Shown here: piece after piece, positions 7,866-16,786 of the stretch
How positions within the stretch are numbered: the first letter of the stretch is position 1
How the letters are laid out: each line of letters starts with the position of its first letter
Source: Shimia aestuarii
GTDB lineage: Bacteria > Pseudomonadota > Alphaproteobacteria > Rhodobacterales > Rhodobacteraceae
Direction: 5' to 3'
DNA length: 64,000 nt
NCBI RefSeq assembly: GCF_022814865.1
Contig: NZ_JAKVRD010000013.1
Coordinates: 35,527 to 99,526 of the forward strand
Position numbers and translations under genes: made by a program
Notes under the pieces: model-generated
The model's database searches: none
Told to the model about the DNA's origin: nothing
What the model saw: the letters and a program-made list of their open reading frames with translations, nothing else

Positions 7866-9314
7866 TTAGTCCTCTTTCCAACGCAGCTGATCGAGCCCCA
7901 CCTGCGCGCGCGACCACTCGACCAAACCACCGTATTCGAGGCTGGCTTTCTTCTCCGGGTGCTGGTCTGTCCAACGCTTGCAATGAAGCCACATGGTGCA
8001 GCCGCGCCAATTCGCCTTCTTCACCTTCCCGCTCGCCGCATCCGGACGCCAGCCTTGGCCCAGCGCATCTGTCAGAAACCCATGTGTGCATTCGTAATAC
8101 TCATGCCCCCACGATAGCTTTTCGATGGATTTCAACCGGATAACGAGGCCAATCCCATCCCGGATTTCCCAGCCACCGCGCCACCGCGCGCCATAACCCG
8201 GTGTCGATCCCCGAATGACCGAGCCCCGCGCAATCGCCGCGCCATTGCCATAGAGGATCGTATCGGTGCTGTTGGCCGGGAACTGCCGCCACACTGTCGT
8301 GCCACGCCCCACAAAGTCGACCGACACAGGGTTCACGTATTTGACCTCATACGGGTCATTGAGCAGGCTCTTGCGCTTGACCTCCATCTCGGGCGCATAA
8401 ACTTGCGGCGGATAGGCGTCCAATTCGGCCGCGTCACAGAATTGATCCCCGTCCCGCGTCTCATTGACGATAAACGTCTCTCCCCGCCCCGTCGGGGCCG
8501 CGGGGGCCGCAGCAACCGGCGCGGGCTTTGGCGCCGGTGCCACCGAAGGCCGCGCCTTTGCGACAGGCACAGATGGCGCGGGTGCTCGCCCGCCTTGACT
8601 GCGCAGCGCATCAATCGCCTTGCGTGATCCCTTGAGGCTCAGGCGCATGGTCTTGAAACTGTTGGACTGATAGCTCGCCCGCGTCTGATAGCGAAACGCG
8701 ATGTCCCGCCCCGATTGGAACGCCTCAAGCGTCTGGCCCAGCGCCCCCGCCGGAATCGGAACCCGCACCTGCGCGCTCGCGATGCCATCACCGCCCTGAT
8801 ATTCGGTCATACAGGCCCGCCCGTAACAGCCATTGGCAGCGATCTCGCGCTCGCGGCCATCGGAAAAGGCGATGCTGGCCCCCATGAAATGGATCATCGG
8901 ATCATCGGAATCGCGAAAGAACCCGTAGTAATAGCCCCCTGTCTCCTGATCCCGCCCAAGGAACACCTGCGCGATCAACACCCCGTTCTGACGCAGATCC
9001 CAGCTCGCTTCGCCGTCTCTGGTCACCCATCCCCCGGCGACACCGGAACGCGTCGGCGCGGCGGGCCGCATGTATTGGCGATAGGACCACCCCACGACGC
9101 CGCTCGGCAGAACCACGTTCGACCAATTGCCGCGCCGCTCCACTTCCTCGACCCGAAGCCCATTATCCATCCGCTGTAACACACGATAAGATGTCCCCGG
9201 CCCACTGCGCAGGTTGAGCCAGCCATCCTTGGGATCATCCACGATCAACGTCTCCGCCCGCCCCCCGGTGGCAAGCGTCAGGAAAAACAGCCCCAAAACC
9301 AATATACGTTTCAT
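7866..9314 (-). CDS. Secreted SH3-domain protein
   Basis: A 482-residue exported protein. The ATG at 9314 gives a clean signal peptide (MKRILVLGLFFLTLATGGRA, cut before ETLIV); the frame is open further upstream but without one. Residues about 25-85 form a bacterial SH3 domain (GWLNLRSGPGTSYRVLQRM ... WSYRQYM). The middle resembles small periplasmic beta-sandwich proteins, with a CYGRAC pair, and a proline/alanine linker follows. The C-terminal third has several cysteines (CDAAELD, YECTHGF, RGCTMWLHC) likely to form disulfides. No catalytic motif is recognised; a cell-wall or environment-sensing role is a guess. Confidence 0.75.
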   Translation of the reverse strand: MKRILVLGLFFLTLATGGRAETLIVDDPKDGWLNLRSGPGTSYRVLQRMDNGLRVEEVERRGNWSNVVLPSGVVGWSYRQYMRPAAPTRSGVAGGWVTRDGEASWDLRQNGVLIAQVFLGRDQETGGYYYGFFRDSDDPMIHFMGASIAFSDGREREIAANGCYGRACMTEYQGGDGIASAQVRVPIPAGALGQTLEAFQSGRDIAFRYQTRASYQSNSFKTMRLSLKGSRKAIDALRSQGGRAPAPSVPVAKARPSVAPAPKPAPVAAAPAAPTGRGETFIVNETRDGDQFCDAAELDAYPPQVYAPEMEVKRKSLLNDPYEVKYVNPVSVDFVGRGTTVWRQFPANSTDTILYGNGAAIARGSVIRGSTPGYGARWRGGWEIRDGIGLVIRLKSIEKLSWGHEYYECTHGFLTDALGQGWRPDAASGKVKKANWRGCTMWLHCKRWTDQHPEKKASLEYGGLVEWSRAQVGLDQLRWKED

Positions 9315-9453
9315 CTGCAATCCCCTTCTGAAAGGCCAATCATAGCACAATGCGCCATCGAAGCGCGCTCTGACAAGCTTGAGCCCCGCTCTCCCACCGC
9401 CCCACAACGCAATCTCTCTTGCCGACTCGCGTCCAATTCCTTAATCGGCTGGC

Positions 9454-11013
9454 ATGAGTGACACATCCCACGCCCGCCTTCTCATTATCGACTTCGGTAG
9501 CCAGGTAACGCAGCTCATCGCGCGCCGCCTGCGCGAGTTGAACGTCTATTGCGAAATCCACCCCTATCAGAACGTCACGATGGACATGGTCCGCGAGATG
9601 GCGCCAAAGGCGATCATCTTCTCCGGCGGCCCCGATAGCGTGACCCGCGAAGGAAGCCCGCGCGCCCCGCAGGAGATCTTCGACTACGGTGTGCCGATCC
9701 TCGGTATCTGCTACGGCCAACAAGTGATGATGCAGCAACTGGGCGGGCGCGTGGAATCCGGGCATGGCACCGCCGAGTTCGGTCGCGCCTATGTCAAAGA
9801 GACCCAGAAACTCGACCTGCTCGAGGGCTGGTATCAGGACGGCGACGAACAGGTCTGGATGTCGCATGGTGACCACGTGGCGGAAATCGCGCCGGGCTTT
9901 GAGGTCTACGGCACCTCGCCGGGCGCCCCCTTCGCCATCACCGCCGACACCAAGCGCCATTTCTACGCCGTGCAGTTCCACCCCGAGGTGCACCACACCC
10001 CGAACGGCGCAAAGCTCTATGAGCAATTCGTGAAGCTCGCCGGGTTCAAGGGCGACTGGACCATGGGCGCCTACCGCGAAGAAGCCATCAAGGCGATCCG
10101 CGAACAGGTGGGCGACGCGCATGTGATCTGCGGTCTCTCCGGTGGCGTCGATAGCTCGGTGACCGCGATCCTCCTCCACGAAGCCATCGGCGACCAACTG
10201 ACCTGTGTCTTCGTCGACCATGGCCTCCTGCGCAATGGTGAGGCCGAAGAGGTCGTCACCATGTTCCGCGACAATTACAACATCAAGCTGATCCACGCCG
10301 ACGAGACCGATCTCTTCCTTGGCGAGCTTGAGGGCCAGTCCGACCCCGAGACCAAGCGCAAGATCATTGGCAAGCTCTTCATCGATGTGTTCCAGAAACA
10401 CGCCGACACGATCGAAGACGCCACCTTCCTCGCCCAAGGCACGCTCTACCCCGATGTCATTGAATCGGTGAGCTTTTCCGGCGGCCCCTCGGTCACGATC
10501 AAATCGCACCACAATGTCGGCGGCCTGCCCGAGAAGATGGGCCTGAAGCTGGTCGAGCCGCTGCGCGAGTTGTTCAAAGACGAGGTCCGCGCCCTTGGCC
10601 GCGAACTCGGCCTGCCGCAATCGTTCATCGGGCGTCACCCCTTCCCGGGACCGGGCCTCGCCATCCGCTGCCCCGGCGAGATCACCCGCGAAAAGCTCGA
10701 CATCCTGCGCGAGGCCGACGCGGTCTATATCGACCAGATCCGCAAACACGGCCTCTATGACGAGATCTGGCAGGCTTTCGTCGCGATCCTGCCGGTCCGC
10801 ACCGTTGGCGTGATGGGCGACGGGCGCACCTATGACTATGCCTGCGCCCTGCGTGCCGTGACCTCCGTCGATGGCATGACCGCGGATTACTATCCGTTCT
10901 CCCATGAGTTCCTCGGTGAAACCGCGACCCGGATCATCAACGAGGTCAAAGGCATCAACCGCGTGACCTATGACGTGACCTCGAAACCGCCGGGCACCAT
11001 CGAGTGGGAGTAA
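9454..11013 (+). CDS. guaA: GMP synthase (glutamine-hydrolysing)
   Basis: A 519-residue enzyme that converts XMP to GMP with ATP and glutamine. The class I glutamine amidotransferase domain is N-terminal (nucleophile in GICYGQQ near residue 88, catalytic HPE in QFHPEVHH), then the ATP pyrophosphatase loop [12 protein letters not shown] near residue 230, and the C-terminal dimerisation domain ending KPPGTIEWE, the normal family end. Length is standard. It is divergent from the SH3 protein and apparently monocistronic. Confidence 0.97.
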   Translation: MSDTSHARLLIIDFGSQVTQLIARRLRELNVYCEIHPYQNVTMDMVREMAPKAIIFSGGPDSVTREGSPRAPQEIFDYGVPILGICYGQQVMMQQLGGRVESGHGTAEFGRAYVKETQKLDLLEGWYQDGDEQVWMSHGDHVAEIAPGFEVYGTSPGAPFAITADTKRHFYAVQFHPEVHHTPNGAKLYEQFVKLAGFKGDWTMGAYREEAIKAIREQVGDAHVICGLSGGVDSSVTAILLHEAIGDQLTCVFVDHGLLRNGEAEEVVTMFRDNYNIKLIHADETDLFLGELEGQSDPETKRKIIGKLFIDVFQKHADTIEDATFLAQGTLYPDVIESVSFSGGPSVTIKSHHNVGGLPEKMGLKLVEPLRELFKDEVRALGRELGLPQSFIGRHPFPGPGLAIRCPGEITREKLDILREADAVYIDQIRKHGLYDEIWQAFVAILPVRTVGVMGDGRTYDYACALRAVTSVDGMTADYYPFSHEFLGETATRIINEVKGINRVTYDVTSKPPGTIEWE

Positions 11014-11050
11014 TCCCCACCCGAATCTCTCCTACACCGGGCGCAGCCCG

Positions 11051-11812
11051 ATGATGTCGCGCAACACAGGCGCGGTGCGGTGCTTCCTGTTTCAACTCCG
11101 GTGCCGCGTGCCCCTGTGGGTGATCGGTCGCGGGACGATATTGGTGCTGCGCGAGCGCCTGACCCATCGCGGCGCCCAACGGCAAAAGGCCGAGGCCGCG
11201 ATGGCCGCCTTTCGTTCCTGTCGCGACCGCCACGCCTTCGATACCGATTGGTTTAGCGCCAATATCCCCCTTTGGCAGCGCTTGATCGCAGAGGAAGGCC
11301 TCGCCACACGCCCCGATCTGGCCTGTCTCGAAATCGGAAGCTGGCAGGGGCTCTCTGCCCTCTACACACTGACCGCCCTCCCCCGCGCGCAACTGACCTG
11401 CGTCGACACATGGCAAGGCGCAGATGAGCATCAGGACGATCGCTTTGTCTGTCCCACCATCCTAGCCAGCGTCGAACAGCGCTTCGATGAAAACCTCGCC
11501 CCCTTCTGCGACCGCATCACCAAGGTCAAATCGACCTCCGCGGCCTTCTACGCGCAAACCCCGCCCGGCCCCCGATATGACCTGATCTATGTGGACGGCG
11601 CGCATCACCGCGATGATGTCATGGCCGATGCGATCCACTGTTTCGACCTGCTGAAACCCGGCGGCGTGATGATCTTCGACGATTACTGTTGGCAACATTA
11701 CGAAAAGCCCGCCGACAATCCCGCAGGCGCGATCAACGCCTTCTTGCGCCGCAAACGCACCGAGATCGCCCTGATCGGGTACGGGCCACAGGTTGCGATC
11801 CGCAAGACATAG
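11051..11812 (+). CDS. Class I SAM-dependent methyltransferase
   Basis: A 253-residue protein with a Rossmann-type methyltransferase core: CLEIGSWQGLSALYT (SAM-binding glycine-rich loop), VDTWQG (acidic end of strand 2) and YDLIYVDGAHHRDDV with GGVMIFDDY (strands 4 and 5). This is the Methyltransf_24 type found in glycan and surface-polymer clusters. The first 50 residues are basic and may be partly non-native; the ATGs at 11054 or 11198 could be the true start. It is followed by another methyltransferase and a sulfotransferase-like gene, suggesting a shared modification pathway, but no substrate is evident. Confidence 0.78.
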   Translation: MMSRNTGAVRCFLFQLRCRVPLWVIGRGTILVLRERLTHRGAQRQKAEAAMAAFRSCRDRHAFDTDWFSANIPLWQRLIAEEGLATRPDLACLEIGSWQGLSALYTLTALPRAQLTCVDTWQGADEHQDDRFVCPTILASVEQRFDENLAPFCDRITKVKSTSAAFYAQTPPGPRYDLIYVDGAHHRDDVMADAIHCFDLLKPGGVMIFDDYCWQHYEKPADNPAGAINAFLRRKRTEIALIGYGPQVAIRKT

Positions 11813-11959
11813 CTCCGAACAGCGGCGCAATCATCGCTTGCCGCACCTGCACCCGGACTCTAGTCTCATACGTCAAAGACATTTCACGGAAAGACCATTG
11901 CCTCACCTTGCCTTTCGATCGCTGACCCGGACCTATTCCCCGAAGAGCGACACCCCCGA

Positions 11960-12685
11960 ATGACCTTCCTGGACAAGCTCACCCAGAAATGGCGAAACCG
12001 CGCGGATCTCGCAAAATACCGCGTCCATGCCCACCCAAAGACCTATGATTGGAAGTGGGAGGAAAAGGGTTTCAACCGCATCGCGCTCGTCAATCACCTC
12101 CTGAGCGCGACCCAAGGCGCACAGAGCGCCTATCTCGAGATCGGCTGCGCCAGCAATAGCCTGTTCAACTCCGTCGCCTGCCTCGACAAGACTGGCGTGG
12201 ACCCGGCCTCGGGCGGCACCCACCGCATGACCTCGGACGCCTTCTTTGCCGCGAATACCCGCCGCTTCGACGTGATCTTCATCGACGGTCTGCACGAATA
12301 CGCCCAAGTGCGCCGTGACGCCCTGAACGCGTTGGCCGTCCTGAAAGACGGCGGTTGGATCGCGTTCCACGATTTCCTTCCCGCCGACTGGCAACAACAT
12401 CACGTCCCCCGCCTGAGCCCCGCTTGGACCGGCGATTGCTGGAAACTCGCGGTCGAACTGCGCGAGGCCACGGGCCTTGCCTTTCGCATCGTCGAGATCG
12501 ACCATGGCGTCGGCCTGATTCAAAAAACCTCTGACAACCCCCACATTCCCGACCTCTCCGAAAGCCTCGCGCCCGCCCAATTCGACCGCTTCGTTGCCGA
12601 ACTGGACAGCCTGCCTCTCTGCAGCTTCCAAGACGCCATCGCCTTTGTGGGCAATACCCCGATCAAAAGGGCTGCTCATGTATAA
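11960..12685 (+). CDS. Class I SAM-dependent methyltransferase (Methyltransf_24 type)
   Basis: A 241-residue protein with YLEIGCASNSLFNSV as the SAM loop, VDPASGGTHRMTSDAFF after strand 2, FDVIFIDGLHEYAQV (strand 4) and GGWIAFHDF (strand 5). The FIDGLHEY and HDF motifs suggest a metal-assisted O-methyltransferase of the type that modifies sugars or polyketides. Its last 8 bases overlap the sulfotransferase-like gene, which argues for coupled translation. It is more distant from the methyltransferase at 11051 than a recent duplicate would be. Confidence 0.8.
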   Translation: MTFLDKLTQKWRNRADLAKYRVHAHPKTYDWKWEEKGFNRIALVNHLLSATQGAQSAYLEIGCASNSLFNSVACLDKTGVDPASGGTHRMTSDAFFAANTRRFDVIFIDGLHEYAQVRRDALNALAVLKDGGWIAFHDFLPADWQQHHVPRLSPAWTGDCWKLAVELREATGLAFRIVEIDHGVGLIQKTSDNPHIPDLSESLAPAQFDRFVAELDSLPLCSFQDAIAFVGNTPIKRAAHV

Positions 12686-13211
12686 GAACATCTTCGTGCT
12701 CTGCACCGGTCGCTGCGGAAGCACGACCTTCTCCAAGGCCTGCGCCCATCTGACCAACTACTCCGCAGGCCACGAGACCCGCACCCACATGCTCGGCGCC
12801 GCGCGCCTTGCCTATCCCGCTTTCCATATCGAAGCCGACAACCGGCTAAGCTGGCTGCTCGGGCGCCTTGATGCGGCCTATGGTGACAATGCCTTCTATG
12901 TGCACCTCGAACGCGACCGCCGTGCCACCGTCAAAAGCTACGCCAAGCGCAAGGGTGGGATCATCTCGGCCTACAAAGGCGGTGGTATTCTGCTGCATTG
13001 CAAAGAAACCGACCGCGAGAAACTCGCCGAGGACTATGTCGACACCGTGACCGAGAACATCCGCCACTTCCTGCGCGACAAGACCCACAAAATGCCTTTC
13101 CGCCTCGAATACGCCCAAGCGGACTTCAAACGCTTCGTGCGGCTGGTCTCGGCCGAAGGCGATCTCGACCGCGCCCGCGCCGAATTCCACGTACCCCACA
13201 ACGCGAGCTGA
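12678..13211 (+). CDS. Small sulfotransferase-like protein
   Basis: A 177-residue protein. Near the start, FVLCTGRCGSTTFSKAC resembles the 5'-phosphosulfate-binding loop of sulfotransferases (R/S/T-rich P-loop), and YVHLERDRRATVKSYAKR resembles the 3'-phosphate-binding region, where R and S contact PAPS. It is shorter than typical 250-300-residue sulfotransferases. The open frame begins at 12594, but the ATG at 12678 overlaps the preceding methyltransferase and starts exactly before the fold's first strand. Sulfation of a glycan or lipid is likely but not proven. Confidence 0.7.
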   Translation: MYKNIFVLCTGRCGSTTFSKACAHLTNYSAGHETRTHMLGAARLAYPAFHIEADNRLSWLLGRLDAAYGDNAFYVHLERDRRATVKSYAKRKGGIISAYKGGGILLHCKETDREKLAEDYVDTVTENIRHFLRDKTHKMPFRLEYAQADFKRFVRLVSAEGDLDRARAEFHVPHNAS

Positions 13212-13308
13212 CCTCGCCCGCGGCATTTTCCGGGCACCGGTGGTTTTGCCCTTTTGTTTCCGCGCCTGCTGACACAAACTGCGCGCCGAAACCGCGAGAA
13301 AGACCCCG

Positions 13309-14175
13309 ATGTCCGATACGTTCAAGGCCGCGCTCTGGATGAGCGGCGCCATTCTCTCCTTCTCATCCATGGCCATCGCAGGCCGCGCCGTCTCCTTTGA
13401 ACTCGATACGTTTGAGATCATGATGTATCGCTCTTTCGTCGGCGTGGTCATCGTCCTCATCGTCGCCAGCCTCGCCGGAACCCTGAATCAGGTCAGCCGC
13501 GATAAGCTTGGCCTGCATCTCTTTCGCAACATCTCGCATTTCGCCGGTCAGAACCTCTGGTTCTACTCGATCACCGTCATCCCCCTGGCCCAGGTGTTCG
13601 CGCTCGAGTTCACGTCGCCGATCTGGGTCTTGGTGCTCTCGCCCCTGTTCCTCGGCGAACGGCTGACCCCGATGCGCGCGCTCGCCGCGCTGCTCGGCTT
13701 TATCGGTATCCTGATCGTCGCCCGCCCCGGTGTCGGCACCTTCCACCACGGCCTCGTGACCGCCGCCATTGCCGCCATCGGCTTTGCAGGCTCGATCATC
13801 CTGACCAAGAAACTGACCCGCACCGCGACGATCACCTGCATCCTCTTCTACCTGACCACGATGCAGGCGGTGTTCGGCATCCTGTTTGCAGGTTTCGATC
13901 TCGACATCGCCCTGCCCTCGGCCTCAAGCGTGCCTTGGCTGATCCTGATCGGCTGTGCCGGGCTGCTGGCGCATTATTGCCTGACCACGGCGCTCTCCAT
14001 CGCACCGGCAACCGTCGTCGTGCCCATCGACTTCATCCGCCTGCCCGCCATCGCGATCATCGGCATGCTGCTCTATGAGGAACCGCTCGATATCTTCGTT
14101 TTCCTCGGGGCGGTGCTGATCTTCGGCGGCAATTACCTCAACATCTGGTTCGAAACACGCCCGCAAAAAGCGTGA
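13309..14175 (+). CDS. EamA/DMT-family permease
   Basis: A 288-residue inner-membrane protein with about ten hydrophobic helices arranged as two five-helix EamA repeats, the drug/metabolite transporter plan. The end-of-repeat motif is visible twice (EFTSPIWVLVLSPLFLGERLTPMRA and VVPIDFIRLPAIAIIGMLLYEEPLD). Such proteins export or import amino acids, nucleotides or methylated compounds; nothing in the context fixes the substrate. It starts at an ATG 97 bases after the sulfotransferase-like gene and may be a separate unit. Confidence 0.9.
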   Translation: MSDTFKAALWMSGAILSFSSMAIAGRAVSFELDTFEIMMYRSFVGVVIVLIVASLAGTLNQVSRDKLGLHLFRNISHFAGQNLWFYSITVIPLAQVFALEFTSPIWVLVLSPLFLGERLTPMRALAALLGFIGILIVARPGVGTFHHGLVTAAIAAIGFAGSIILTKKLTRTATITCILFYLTTMQAVFGILFAGFDLDIALPSASSVPWLILIGCAGLLAHYCLTTALSIAPATVVVPIDFIRLPAIAIIGMLLYEEPLDIFVFLGAVLIFGGNYLNIWFETRPQKA

Positions 14176-14298
14176 CAAAAAGAGCACATATACAGCAAAA
14201 AGAATAAATAAACGCATCTTTCGTATGTATCTATTACCGCCTTACGTTGGGTGACGAGTTGACGAATAGCCTCCCGGTTCGGTTCCTTTTCCGCACTA

Positions 14299-14320
14299 GG
14301 GAGGAAAAATAATGACGTGA
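14299..14320 (+). promoter_or_regulatory. Strong ribosome site and ATG followed at once by TGA
   Basis: GGGAGGAAAAAT (14299-14310) is followed by ATG ACG TGA (14312-14320) in the frame of the FadL-type gene. Continuing past the TGA gives a typical signal peptide n-region (NKLVLVA) joined to the start of the annotated protein. The true start therefore appears to be 14312 with a stop at codon 3. Confidence 0.75.
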
Positions 14321-14341
14321 AACAAACTCGTACTTGTCGCC

Positions 14342-15610
14342 ATGGCGACATCGACTCTTGCGCTCTGCGCGGGACAGACCATCGCCGGGGGGCTCGATCG
14401 CTCCGGCCAAAGCACAAGCGCTATCTTCAACGAACCCGGCACCGCAAGCCTGTCCTACGGCAGCGTGCAGCCCTCGGTTACCGGCACGGACGCGCTCGGC
14501 AATAGCTATGACGTCGCCGAGGACTATCAGGTGACAACCCTGTCCTACACCGGTGCCTTTTCGGACAAGCTCACCTATGCGCTGATCATCGATCAGCCCT
14601 ATGGCGCCAATGTCAGCTACGGCAACAGCCCCCTGACCTCGGTGCTTGGCGGCACCATGGCCGACCTCTCAAGCGATGCCGCGACCTTCGTCGCCCGCTA
14701 TGCGATCACCGATCGTTTCAGCATCCTTGGCGGCGTGAGCATCGAAGGCGTGCAAGGCAACGTGAGCCTGAATGGCCTCGCCTATCAAACTGCCATCGCA
14801 ACCTCGGCCGTCACCTCGGCGTTCAACTCGGTCCTGCCCAATGTGCTGCCCGATCTCACGAGCACCGTGCTCAACGCGGCCCTCGCCGGAAGCGCGACGG
14901 CCCAAGCCGCCATTGATACGCTCTACGGCCCCGGCACCTTCGCCTCGCTCGCCGCTCAGGTCGGCACTGCGGCTTCCACCTTCGTCAGCACCGGCGGCTA
15001 CAAGTTTGCCATGCAGAACGATACGTCCATCGGCTACCTGATCGGCGCCGCCTACGAGATCCCCGACATCGCCCTGCGCCTCGCCGCCACATACCGCTTC
15101 GAGACAGAGCACAGCGCCAGCACGACAGAGAACCTGCTCGGCATTACCCAGAACGGCACCGTCGACTATGTAACGCCACAGTCGTTCAACCTCGACTTCC
15201 AGACAGGCATCGCCCAGAACACCCTTCTGACCGCGAACTTTCGCTGGACCGATTTCTCCTCGGTGGACGTGGTGCCCGATTTGCTCGGCAATGACCTCGT
15301 CAACCTCGAGAACGCGCGGCGCTTCTCGCTCGGGATTGCCCGACGCTTCTCTGACTCCTTTGCCGGGTCCGTCTCGATCAGCTACGAGCCCGACACCCAT
15401 AGCGCGACCGTCTCGCCGCTTGGGCCGACAGACGGGCTCTATGGTCTGACCATCGGCGGCCGCTACACCCACAAGAACATCAATATCACAGGCGGGGTGA
15501 ACTATACGTGGCTCGGTGACGCCAATGCCGGTGTCGCCGGTGTGCCCGTGGCCTCCTTTAACGACAACCATGTGATCGGTGTGGGCCTAAAGGCGGAAAT
15601 CACCTTCTGA
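14342..15610 (+). CDS. FadL/OmpP1-type outer-membrane porin, start region disrupted
   Basis: A beta-barrel protein of the FadL family, which moves hydrophobic compounds across the outer membrane. After the signal peptide the mature part starts GGLDRSGQSTSAIFNEPG, the usual FadL N-terminus for this order, and alternating strands run to a C-terminal phenylalanine (AEITF), the BAM signal. The only start downstream of the ribosome site that keeps the frame open is ATG 14342, which lacks the positively charged signal-peptide n-region; a fuller leader from 14312 is cut by TGA at 14318. It is therefore either a recent nonsense allele, a sequencing error, or translated by reinitiation. A terminator follows the gene. 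Confidence 0.82.
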   Translation: MATSTLALCAGQTIAGGLDRSGQSTSAIFNEPGTASLSYGSVQPSVTGTDALGNSYDVAEDYQVTTLSYTGAFSDKLTYALIIDQPYGANVSYGNSPLTSVLGGTMADLSSDAATFVARYAITDRFSILGGVSIEGVQGNVSLNGLAYQTAIATSAVTSAFNSVLPNVLPDLTSTVLNAALAGSATAQAAIDTLYGPGTFASLAAQVGTAASTFVSTGGYKFAMQNDTSIGYLIGAAYEIPDIALRLAATYRFETEHSASTTENLLGITQNGTVDYVTPQSFNLDFQTGIAQNTLLTANFRWTDFSSVDVVPDLLGNDLVNLENARRFSLGIARRFSDSFAGSVSISYEPDTHSATVSPLGPTDGLYGLTIGGRYTHKNINITGGVNYTWLGDANAGVAGVPVASFNDNHVIGVGLKAEITF

Positions 15611-15634
15611 TCCAAGCCACAGTCGAAAACATCC

Positions 15635-15664
15635 GCCCCCGCGCTTTCCGGCGCGGGGGCTTTG
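15635..15664 (+). terminator. Rho-independent terminator after FadL-type gene
   Basis: GCCCCCGCGC (15635-15644) pairs exactly with GCGCGGGGGC (15651-15660) around a 6-base loop, followed by TTTGCTTT. It starts 24 bases after the porin stop codon. Confidence 0.88.
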
Positions 15665-15718
15665 CTTTGCGCAGGAAACGGGTCGTGTCGCCCCACCCCT
15701 TGCCGCTACACCTGCCCC

Positions 15719-16633
15719 ATGACCCAGATGTCCCTCTCTCCCCGCGCATGGGCCGAGCTGTTCCTGCTCGGCGCGATCTGGGGTGGCGTTTTCCTCGCCG
15801 CCCGCCTCGCCCTGAACGAAATCGGCGTACTGACCGCCGTGGCCCACCGCACCGTCTGGGCCGCGCTCACCCTCTGGGGCGTGGTGCTTTGGCTGCGCCT
15901 GCCGGTGCCGACCTCCCCCCGGCTCTGGGCCGCCTTCGCCATCATGGGGCTCCTGAACAACCTCATCCCCTTCACCCTCCTCAACTGGGCACAGCTTCAT
16001 ATCGAAAGCGGCCTCGCCTCGATCTTCAACGCCACCACAGCCGTCTTTGGCGTGCTCGTCGCCGCCGCGATCTTCGCGGATGAAAGGCTGACCCGGCAGA
16101 AACTGCTGGGGGTCACGCTCGGCTTTCTCGGTGTCGCGACGGCCATCGGCCTCGAGAACCTCGCCCGCTTCGACCCGCGCGCCCTTGCCCAATGGGCAGC
16201 CCTTGGCGCAACCCTCTCTTATGCCGTCGCCGGGGCCTGGGCACGCAAGGCGCTCTCTGGCCTCGCGCCCCAGATTGCCGCCGCAGGGATGCTCACCTGC
16301 TCCGCCCTCGTTGCCCTGCCGCTCGCATGGATCGTCGATGGCCCGCTGACCCTTGCGATCTCCCCTGTGACATGGGGCGCGCTGGCCTATTACGCGGTGA
16401 TCGGCACGGCGCTCGCCTACCTGCTCTACTACCGCGTCCTCGCCATGGCCGGGAGCGGCAACCTCATGTTGGTGACCCTCCTGATCCCGCCCTTCGCCAT
16501 CGCCCTTGGTGCGCTCGTCCTTGGCGAGGCTCTGGCCCCGCGCGCCTATTTCGGCTTCGTCCTCCTCGCGCTTGGCCTCCTCGTCCTCAATGGCCGATTG
16601 CCCCTCCCAAGACGGCGCGCCCTGCCGCGTTAA
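15719..16633 (+). CDS. EamA/DMT-family permease
   Basis: A 304-residue membrane protein with two EamA repeats (about ten helices). The first repeat begins ELFLLGAIWGGVFLAARLALNE and ends INATTAVFGVLVAAAIFADERLT; the second ends TLLIPPFAIALGALVLGEALAPRAY. The open frame extends upstream to 15662, but those residues fall over the preceding terminator, so the ATG at 15719 is used. It is not closely similar to the EamA protein at 13309. Substrate unknown. Confidence 0.9.
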   Translation: MTQMSLSPRAWAELFLLGAIWGGVFLAARLALNEIGVLTAVAHRTVWAALTLWGVVLWLRLPVPTSPRLWAAFAIMGLLNNLIPFTLLNWAQLHIESGLASIFNATTAVFGVLVAAAIFADERLTRQKLLGVTLGFLGVATAIGLENLARFDPRALAQWAALGATLSYAVAGAWARKALSGLAPQIAAAGMLTCSALVALPLAWIVDGPLTLAISPVTWGALAYYAVIGTALAYLLYYRVLAMAGSGNLMLVTLLIPPFAIALGALVLGEALAPRAYFGFVLLALGLLVLNGRLPLPRRRALPR

Positions 16634-16668
16634 CCGGGACGGTGCATAAACGACTCGCCACAGACCCA

Positions 16669-16701
16669 ATACAGACGCGATACCGACGCAATACCGACGT
16701 T
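16669..16701 (+). repeat. Three tandem 11-bp units (type ATACCGACGNN), copy 1
   Basis: ATACAGACGCG, ATACCGACGCA and ATACCGACGTT follow each other without gaps. A GTTAAC sequence follows at 16711. The same arrangement recurs at 24340-24372, also followed by GTTAAC. The 11-bp period is close to one helical turn, which would place each unit on the same DNA face. Confidence 0.8.
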
Positions 16702-16786
16702 GGTTTTGTCGTTAACCCAAATCCCGTTTGACCCCTTCGCCCCTGCCCGCTACCACATTGCAAACACTCACGAGGGACAGGCCCCG

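Noticed and set aside
16669..16701. CRISPR-like array
   Set aside because: The units are only 11 bp and contiguous without spacers, and no cas gene is present.
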